Source of the DNA: Planctomycetota bacterium
Lineage (GTDB): Bacteria; Planctomycetota; UBA1135; GCA-002686595
DNA: 7,768 bases
Reading direction: 5' to 3'
Assembly (NCBI GenBank): GCA_029259675.1
Contig: JAJDES010000489.1
Location: forward strand, 1-7,768
The notes under the pieces were generated by a model, which had not been told where the DNA came from, searched no databases, and saw only the letters and a list, made by a program, of their open reading frames with translations. The position numbers and the translations under genes are program-made. Positions within the stretch are counted from its first letter, which is position 1; each line of letters opens with the position of its first letter. Of the stretch, positions 1 to 4,938 are shown one piece after another.

Positions 1-10
1 TCAAGTGACT

Positions 11-1648
11 ATGAAACTGTGTTCCACCCTCCTTGGGCTTGCGTTTTGCGCCGGCTTTGCTGTGCCCACCAAAGCCCAGTCGAACACGATTCCGGGCACC
101 GATGTGGCCCTTGGATTTTTGAGCAGTCTAGAGTTTCAAGCTCGCACGGGCGTGTTCCCCAACGGGGTCAACGGTCTGGCCATGAGCACCACGTCCTGCA
201 ACGAGGGCAGTGTTGAAGTTCCCTGGCTTTCGCCGATGGATGAGGATCACCCCTTCATCTCCTTCTTGATGGTGCGCGAAGACGATGTCCGCATCGTTCA
301 AATCTCCGACTACAGCCATGTGAAGCACGGCTTCTTTGCACTTGCAGATAGTCAGTGCACTCCCTGCCAAGGTGGAGATCCCTTTGGCGGGAGCTTCCTG
401 GGAATCGGCTGCTCGGATACCTACGCAACTCAAAACAACGGCAATAGCTTCTGGCTCGGCCCGGCCGAGGAGATTGATCCCTGGTTGGGTGAGTGGGACG
501 CGAACTGCTCGCTCTTTGACTCCGGCTCGCCCTCGGTCGGCGGTGCAGCTGCTTGCGACGGAAATCGCAGCTTGTCGCAAACTCAGGTGAACAATTTGCC
601 CCAGCCGAAATTCCGCATGCGCGTTCGCGATGCGGATTTGCAGCCCTCGAACGGGGAGACCTATCACTACCAGTCCCAGTACACCGTTCGCGGCGAGCCG
701 GAGGCCGTGCGCGAAAACAACTTGGGCTCGCGCACAGTGAACCCGACTTGGAACGGCTTCAACTGGAACTTCTCGCATACAGCGAGTCTGCGCGAAGGTT
801 CTGTGCTCGAGCGTTGGGATGGATCCGATTTGAGCTCGAACACCAACGGGACCGATGATGGTCGCGTTTACGTCGCTGTGAAAGTGACCGGACCGGTAGA
901 GGGCATTTATCACTACGAGTACGCCGTGCACAACCGCGACAATTCCCGTGGTGTTGACGAATTCAAGCTTCCGACTTGCACGGATGCGCGCGTCTTTAAT
1001 GTCGGCTTTCGCGACATTGATCAAAGCTCCGGCAACGATTGGGGCTTCACGCGTGGAACTACAGAGATGAGCTGGAGTACCGGCAGCAACCCCCTGCGCT
1101 GGAACTCGATCTACAACTTCTGGTTTGACTCCGACGCCGCACCCGAAAGCGGCTCCGTCGTCCTCGGTCAATTTACGGCCGGGCCCGGCGCCGGTAGCTT
1201 CGGCGTGTCATCCAGTGCCCCGCTCGGCAACTACAACGTCTACACAGGCGACGGTTGCAGCTTTGGAACGGTACCCAGCCTTTACGGCGATGGAAGCCCC
1301 GCGCGCGCATCCATCGGCAACTCCAGTTTCGAAGTGGCCAGTGCGAACAACGCCCCGGGCACCATTTCTATCCTGGCCTACAGCCCCTTCAGCGCCAGCA
1401 TTGCTCTGGGCGGCGGTTGCACCTCACTCGTTTCTTCGACGGGTTTGCGATTGCGCTTCAAAACGGTGAATGGTTCGGGCATCGCCAACTGGCCCTTCCC
1501 GGTTCCCAACGACGGAAGCCTCGAAGGGTTGGAGCTTTACATGCAAGCGCTTGAGTTCGAACTCGGCGGCGGACCCGCATTCAGCGATTACGACCTGACC
1601 AACGGTCTGCGCGTGCGCGTCGGCGACTCGATCTCCGGCTGCCCCTGA
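11..1648 (+). CDS. Secreted Cys-containing protein of unknown function, planctomycete type
   Basis: Predicted exported protein of 545 residues; I cannot assign a function. The N-terminus (M-K, then the hydrophobic stretch LCSTLLGLAFCAGFAV, then TKA-QS) is a classical signal peptide with likely cleavage after Ala22; Cys13 follows Phe, so it is not a good lipobox. The mature part has ten cysteines (63, 116, 119, 134, 166, 182, 323, 416, 470, 544), including a CTPC pair, which would suit disulfides in an exported protein. Residues about 90-170 (ending GIGCSDTYAT and LGPAEEIDPWLG) and a C-terminal domain of about 125 residues (about 416-540, with a WPFPVPND stretch, an LELYMQALEFE stretch and a final NGLRVRVG) match, from memory, a layout recurrent in secreted planctomycete proteins. 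No transmembrane helix or sorting signal is visible at the C-terminus. The ATG at 11 is chosen over an in-frame GTG at 5, which would only add Met-Thr; any ribosome site lies at or beyond the window edge. A strong terminator follows the stop. Confidence 0.85.
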   Translation: MKLCSTLLGLAFCAGFAVPTKAQSNTIPGTDVALGFLSSLEFQARTGVFPNGVNGLAMSTTSCNEGSVEVPWLSPMDEDHPFISFLMVREDDVRIVQISDYSHVKHGFFALADSQCTPCQGGDPFGGSFLGIGCSDTYATQNNGNSFWLGPAEEIDPWLGEWDANCSLFDSGSPSVGGAAACDGNRSLSQTQVNNLPQPKFRMRVRDADLQPSNGETYHYQSQYTVRGEPEAVRENNLGSRTVNPTWNGFNWNFSHTASLREGSVLERWDGSDLSSNTNGTDDGRVYVAVKVTGPVEGIYHYEYAVHNRDNSRGVDEFKLPTCTDARVFNVGFRDIDQSSGNDWGFTRGTTEMSWSTGSNPLRWNSIYNFWFDSDAAPESGSVVLGQFTAGPGAGSFGVSSSAPLGNYNVYTGDGCSFGTVPSLYGDGSPARASIGNSSFEVASANNAPGTISILAYSPFSASIALGGGCTSLVSSTGLRLRFKTVNGSGIANWPFPVPNDGSLEGLELYMQALEFELGGGPAFSDYDLTNGLRVRVGDSISGCP

Positions 1649-1707
1649 TTTGGGCGTTCAAAGGAGTTCGCGGGCGGCTTGCCCCGACTCCCTTGGGCAT
1701 TGAATAC

Positions 1708-1743
1708 ACCGCGTCCACTCATTCTGAGTGGGCGCGGTTTTTT
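1708..1743 (+). terminator. Rho-independent terminator of the first gene
   Basis: The arm ACCGCGTCCACTCA (1708-1721) pairs with TGAGTGGGCGCGGT (1725-1738) across a TTC loop: 14 consecutive pairs, of which one (1714-1732) is G-T. The hairpin runs straight into six Ts (1738-1743). It lies 60 nt after the stop codon of the secreted protein. The opposite orientation has no U-tract, so it should mainly stop plus-strand transcription. Confidence 0.92.
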
Positions 1744-1828
1744 CTTGGGGCCCGAGAGCCATTGCACGCGGCTGCGGAGTCCTTCGCGCTTGCATGCTCG
1801 AAGACCCTTTCAAGCAGGCAAGCAACAA

Positions 1829-3601
1829 CTAGTCGGATCCGAGCAGTTCCTGCGCTTCTATGTGATTCGGGTCGCGGGCCAAGATGCGCTCGAGGACTTG
1901 CCGCGCGGGCTGTTGCTGATCAAAGCTCAGCAGTGCTTTGGCGTAGGCCAGGGCAACGGAGTTGTCGTTCGGAAGTTGCGCGTAGAGCCACTCGAGCATG
2001 GATCCAATCGGCGCGCGCGGAGGATTCTCCTCGAGCAAGGGTTGCAGCTCTTCGAATGCCCGTGGCAAGCGGCCCGCATTGATCTCCGCTTTGACGAGGG
2101 CCAGGCGTAGGTCGCGATCCCCCGGTTCGTGTTCAAGACCCCGCAGCAACATGTCTTTGGCGTCAGCGAGCAGTCCCATGGAGGCTTGAACTTCCGCCAA
2201 GCGCAGATGCAGGCGCGGGTCTTTGCTGCCCGCTTCGACCCCTTCTTGCAGAATTTCGCGCGCGCGTTCGGCTTGGCCCGCACCGAAGGCTGCGCTGGAA
2301 ACCTGCAGTCGCAGGTCGGGGGAAATGTGCAGGGCCCAATCGAACGCTTGTTGGAGCTTGGCTTGAGCTTGCTCGGCCGCTTGGACACGTGCGGGCCCGC
2401 TCGCTTCCATGGCCGCGATCAATTGCGTTTGCCCGCTTGCGTGTACGTATTGAAAGAACGCGCTGTGGATCCCCAGTCCGAGATAAACAACCAGTGCGAT
2501 TGCGGCCACAAGCCCACCTTTGGTCAAGCTGGAATCGCGCTTGAGGACCCAATTTTGGAAAGCCAATCCGCGCCGGTGAATCAACCGAACCAGGCCGATT
2601 CCCGCCAAGGCCGTGATGCTTGCAAGTCCCAACGACAGGAGCAGCGGAATCAAATCGTAGAGCCCGCGGTAGGCGTACATCGCGCCCGCAAAGAGAGCGG
2701 CGCCCAGAAATTCCTCGGGCCAACTGAGGTCCCAATTGCGGCGGGGGCGGCGGGCTGCTTGCTTGCGAGGACGCTTAGATTGAGTACGGAACGAAAAGGA
2801 GAGCGCGTCCTTTGGACAAACGTCGACACAATCCATGCACTTCATGCAGCCTGGATCGACAACCATTCCAAAGCGTGCAACCTCTTCGTGGACGAGGACA
2901 TTGCTGGTACAGGTATCCGTGCAATGTCCACAGGCTTCGCAATCGTCGTTTACGCGGATGCGTCCGGGCGCAACTCGCTCGGCACCGGCGAAAATGGCTC
3001 CGTACGGGCAGCCGTAGCTGCAGAAGCCCTTGGAGCCCAGAAACCAAATGATTAGGACACCGTCCACGAGAAGGGTCGCGATCGCGATGCCTAGGGTCGG
3101 CATGCGCGCAAACAAGTCTTCGCTTTGAAGATGCCAGACCAAGTCGGGCATTCCCTCGCCGCCCAATGCCCGTAGGACACTCGGCAAAACGAACATTTGG
3201 ATCGCGGCCAAGGCCGGCACCCAAGCCAGGAGTCGCGAGCGGAAGGGCCGGACTTTCAGGCCGAGCTTTTTGAGCAGGTAGGCGCAACCGTCCTGGTAGG
3301 CCAACAGGTGGCAAGCCCAACCGCAAAAGAAGCGACCGAACACCAGCGTGAGCAGAATCAGGATGGCCAAAAAAATGAAGCCGGCGTTGATGTAACCCAG
3401 TGTCAGGGTTTCGCCGGCTTCCGAAGGTTCAAGCGGTCCCAGGCTGCTTCCGTTGACTTCCAAGTGAGCCAAGTGCAGCACAAAAAGGATGTGAACGCTG
3501 AGCAGGCTTAGAAAGCGCCAGCGGGACCGGCGCGAGGGCCGGGGCTCGCCCTTAGGGCTGTGGCCCGAAAGGCGGGGCAACTCGATGACGTTTTGCTGCA
3601 C
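1829..3601 (-). CDS. Membrane polyferredoxin (NapH/CcoG-like) fused to a C-terminal TPR domain
   Basis: A 590-residue membrane electron-transfer or redox-assembly protein. N-terminal module: predicted helices at about 30-47, 69-90, 123-145 and 170-190, with the family cysteine motifs CGWAC (Cys93, Cys97, plus Cys106) and FCSYGCP (Cys194, Cys198). Two 4Fe-4S motifs follow: Cys221/224/227/231 and Cys252/255/258/262, the second in the CxxCxxCxxxCP form. A very basic linker (about 276-289), then helices at about 298-316, 317-340 and 362-384, then roughly five TPR-like helical repeats (about 405-590). Positive-inside reasoning puts the Fe-S clusters in the cytoplasm and, after seven helices, the TPR domain outside it. 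NapH, CcoG/FixG and NosR share such modules; the partner and substrate here are unknown, and I see no nap, nos or cco genes nearby. The start is a GTG; an in-frame TAG lies 9 nt upstream and the next in-frame ATG is at residue 151, so this start is well constrained despite no clear Shine-Dalgarno. Divergent from the hydrolase gene. Confidence 0.9.
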   Translation of the reverse strand: MQQNVIELPRLSGHSPKGEPRPSRRSRWRFLSLLSVHILFVLHLAHLEVNGSSLGPLEPSEAGETLTLGYINAGFIFLAILILLTLVFGRFFCGWACHLLAYQDGCAYLLKKLGLKVRPFRSRLLAWVPALAAIQMFVLPSVLRALGGEGMPDLVWHLQSEDLFARMPTLGIAIATLLVDGVLIIWFLGSKGFCSYGCPYGAIFAGAERVAPGRIRVNDDCEACGHCTDTCTSNVLVHEEVARFGMVVDPGCMKCMDCVDVCPKDALSFSFRTQSKRPRKQAARRPRRNWDLSWPEEFLGAALFAGAMYAYRGLYDLIPLLLSLGLASITALAGIGLVRLIHRRGLAFQNWVLKRDSSLTKGGLVAAIALVVYLGLGIHSAFFQYVHASGQTQLIAAMEASGPARVQAAEQAQAKLQQAFDWALHISPDLRLQVSSAAFGAGQAERAREILQEGVEAGSKDPRLHLRLAEVQASMGLLADAKDMLLRGLEHEPGDRDLRLALVKAEINAGRLPRAFEELQPLLEENPPRAPIGSMLEWLYAQLPNDNSVALAYAKALLSFDQQQPARQVLERILARDPNHIEAQELLGSD

Positions 3602-3619
3602 GCCACAAGTCTAAGGTTT

Positions 3620-3634
3620 CGAGTCGTGGACTCG
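3620..3634. promoter_or_regulatory. Palindrome in the divergent promoter region (operator candidate)
   Basis: CGAGTC-GTG-GACTCG is a perfect 6-bp inverted repeat with a 3-bp spacer. It lies 19 bp upstream of the GTG start of the polyferredoxin gene and about 84 bp upstream of the hydrolase start. The position suits a transcription-factor site, but it could equally be a small hairpin in the minus-strand leader. No convincing -35/-10 pair was found in the 116-bp gap in either direction. Confidence 0.35.
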
Positions 3635-3717
3635 CCAAAGAACTCATCGAGCACAGGGCCTCTTGCGCGTAGGATTGTGGTTGTTGATTGCAGCCCTGCC
3701 TGCTTCGCACCAAGCCA

Positions 3718-4557
3718 ATGCGGCCCGTTATTCGCAAAATGCTCACTATCGTCGTAGGCGGATATTTGGGCGTCTGTTTGCTTCTGTACCTGTTCCAGCG
3801 CCGCTTGATTTACTTCCCCGGGCCGCCGCCAGAGACAACTCCCGCGTCCGCATTTCTCAAGTTTGAAGACCTGCGCCTGCCGACGCAGGATGGGGAGACG
3901 ATTCACGCCTGGCACATTCGCAGTGAGAAGGCGCGCGGGGCCGTGATCGAGAGCCACGGCAACGCCGGCAATATGGGGCAGCGCTTATTTCGCGCGCGCG
4001 TGTTTTTGGCCATGGGGCTGGATGTATTTCTCTACGACTACCGCGGCTATGGCAACAGCAGCGGATCGCCGGCGGAGCCCGGGCTATTCCACGACGCTCA
4101 AGCTGTTTTTGAGCACGCCACCGGTGCCGCCGGCTTCGCGCCCGAGCAAATCATTTGCTTCGGAGAATCGCTGGGCGGGTCCGTGGCTGCGGACTTGGCC
4201 GGCAAGCAGCCGGTGGCCGCGCTGATTTTGGAAAGCAGCTTCACTTCCGTGCCCGACCTTGGGGCCGAACTTTACCCCTGGTTGCCGGTGCGCCTCTTGA
4301 GCCGTGACCGACTGAGTACGCTCGAACGGGTCGCCGAAGTGAACTCACCGATTTTGATCATGCACGGCAAGTTGGATGAAGTGATTCCCTTCGCCCATTC
4401 CCAACGTCTCTTGAAAGCCGGGGGCGCGCGAGCGGAATTCTTCGAATTGGAAGGTCTCTATCACAATGACGGGGGCTTCACGGCGCGAGTCGAAGGGGTT
4501 GCCTTTGTGGCCGATTTTGTTGAACGCGCGCTCGGGGCTCGCACTTCCGATTATTGA
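3718..4557 (+). CDS. Membrane-anchored alpha/beta hydrolase (BEM46/YfhR-like)
   Basis: Serine hydrolase of the alpha/beta fold, 279 residues, close to the usual size for bacterial BEM46/YfhR-like proteins; the substrate is not known for this group. An N-terminal membrane anchor (about residues 8-26) preceded by basic residues is followed by the family hallmark FQRRLIYFPGP. The HGNAGN oxyanion-hole motif is at 80-85, DYRGYG at 107-112, and the nucleophile elbow GESLGGS places the catalytic serine at 151. The expected acid is Asp220 (HGKLDEVIPF) and the histidine His249 (LYHND), giving a complete triad. The histidine context is a little unusual, as relatives often have Gly-His-Asn-Asp there. 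The ATG at 3718 is chosen because it gives a short basic leader before the anchor; an in-frame TTG at 3688 would add 10 residues with no benefit, and an ATG at 3739 would remove the positive charges. No clear Shine-Dalgarno precedes it. The anchor suggests work at the membrane, probably as an esterase, thioesterase or peptidase-like enzyme. Confidence 0.88.
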   Translation: MRPVIRKMLTIVVGGYLGVCLLLYLFQRRLIYFPGPPPETTPASAFLKFEDLRLPTQDGETIHAWHIRSEKARGAVIESHGNAGNMGQRLFRARVFLAMGLDVFLYDYRGYGNSSGSPAEPGLFHDAQAVFEHATGAAGFAPEQIICFGESLGGSVAADLAGKQPVAALILESSFTSVPDLGAELYPWLPVRLLSRDRLSTLERVAEVNSPILIMHGKLDEVIPFAHSQRLLKAGGARAEFFELEGLYHNDGGFTARVEGVAFVADFVERALGARTSDY

Positions 4558-4668
4558 CACAAGAGCGGGTGGCCGCGCTGTATGCATTTTTAATCGTTGC
4601 TTGCAATGCTACCGATGGGAAGCGGACTGCACCTGCATTTGCGAGATCGACTATCACTGATTGAAGGG

Positions 4669-4682
4669 CAAACTAAAGTTTG
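4669..4682. repeat. Palindrome CAAACT-AA-AGTTTG
   Basis: Perfect 6-bp inverted repeat with a 2-bp centre, of a size typical for a dimeric repressor or activator site. It lies 257 bp before the propeller gene. A second palindrome is centred about 21.5 bp further on, roughly two helical turns, so the two sites would sit on the same face of the DNA. Confidence 0.4.
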
Positions 4683-4691
4683 TTCCTTGGC

Positions 4692-4702
4692 GCGAATTTC
4701 GC
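4692..4702. repeat. Palindrome GCGAA-T-TTCGC
   Basis: Perfect 5-bp inverted repeat around a single central T. The centre is too short for a loop, so it makes more sense as a DNA-binding site than as an RNA hairpin. Its sequence differs from the palindrome at 4669-4682, so they are not two copies of one box. Confidence 0.3.
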
Positions 4703-4749
4703 AACGCACAGGGTCGGCGAAAGATTGATTTATGCAATCGGGTGCAGGC

Positions 4750-4788
4750 GAGTTGCAAGTCATAAGGCGAAGTATTACTTGCGAACTC
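4750..4788 (+). repeat. Imperfect hairpin with a possible alternative pairing
   Basis: GAGTT-GCAAGT (4750-4760) pairs with ACTTGC-g-AACTC (4777-4788) with one bulged G, and after one mismatch ATA/TAT adds three pairs: 14 pairs around an 8-nt loop. A second GCAAGT at 4790-4795 could instead pair with the same ACTTGC (4777-4782) across a 7-nt loop, so two exclusive folds are possible. If transcribed, this could be part of a leader RNA or a small RNA. The strand is assigned only because the next gene is on plus. Confidence 0.45.
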
Positions 4789-4872
4789 TGCAAGTTGTGA
4801 CCTTCTTGTTGTTGGTGTTGCGTGCGACAAAAACAAATTGGGCTTAGGAAGACTATTTCACTGCAATTGAAC

Positions 4873-4913
4873 ACAATCGGAGCGTGGTGCGAGAACCATT
4901 GCTCGCCGATTGT
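4873..4913 (+). promoter_or_regulatory. Leader hairpin upstream of the propeller gene
   Basis: ACAATCGG (4873-4880) pairs perfectly with CCGATTGT (4906-4913). Past a CG bulge, AGC/GCT and then GTGGT/ACCAT (one G-T pair, one bulged T) continue the stem to a 6-nt GCGAGA loop, giving 16 pairs. It ends 25 nt before the ATG at 4939, just upstream of the purine-rich ribosome site, so a role in the 5' untranslated region (stability or translation control) is plausible. It has no T-tract, so it is not a terminator for the hydrolase gene. Confidence 0.5.
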
Positions 4914-4927
4914 TACCAACTTCAAAT

Positions 4928-4934
4928 GAGAGAG
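4928..4934 (+). promoter_or_regulatory. Probable ribosome binding site of the propeller gene
   Basis: A GAGAGAG purine run ends 4 nt before the ATG at 4939. It is a weak Shine-Dalgarno match, but it supports this start over the in-frame ATG at 4951, as does the signal peptide that begins here. Confidence 0.45.
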
Positions 4935-4938
4935 AACC

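Larger units (their letters stand above)
4558..4938. other. Gene-free intergenic stretch rich in inverted repeats
   Basis: This 381-bp stretch is visibly richer in A and T than its flanks and holds no ORF I would call a gene. From left to right it contains a palindrome at 4669-4682, a palindrome at 4692-4702, a small dyad at 4723-4739 (GATTG/CAATC, 7-nt loop), a hairpin at 4750-4788 and a second hairpin at 4873-4913. It should contain the end of the hydrolase transcript and the promoter and leader of the propeller gene, and may encode a small RNA. No clear sigma-70 promoter could be assigned by eye. Confidence 0.6.

Noticed and set aside
14..49. Lipoprotein signal in the first gene
   Set aside because: The candidate box is Leu-Ala-Phe-Cys; Phe directly before Cys does not fit a lipobox, and a TKA-QS signal peptidase I site follows.
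128..1171. Long minus-strand ORF (347 codons) opposite the first gene
   Set aside because: It lies wholly inside a convincing secreted-protein gene, and its translation has no recognisable domain and is rich in Arg, Ala and Val, as expected from the antisense frame of GC-rich coding DNA.
1782..1803. Dyad CTTCG/CGAAG as a terminator for the minus-strand gene
   Set aside because: The stem is short with a central mismatch and no U-run follows on the minus strand.
2129..3055. Plus-strand ORF (308 codons) opposite the polyferredoxin gene
   Set aside because: The opposite strand encodes unmistakable Fe-S motifs and TPR repeats through the same bases; this translation shows no domain.
3602..3717. 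Sigma-70 type promoters in the divergent gap
   Set aside because: Only partial matches with wrong spacing were found in either direction, so no promoter is called.
4564..4591. Possible intrinsic terminator after the hydrolase gene
   Set aside because: The hairpin is weak (AGCG/CGCT plus two pairs with a bulge) and the run of five Ts begins 7 nt after the stem, too far for a standard terminator.
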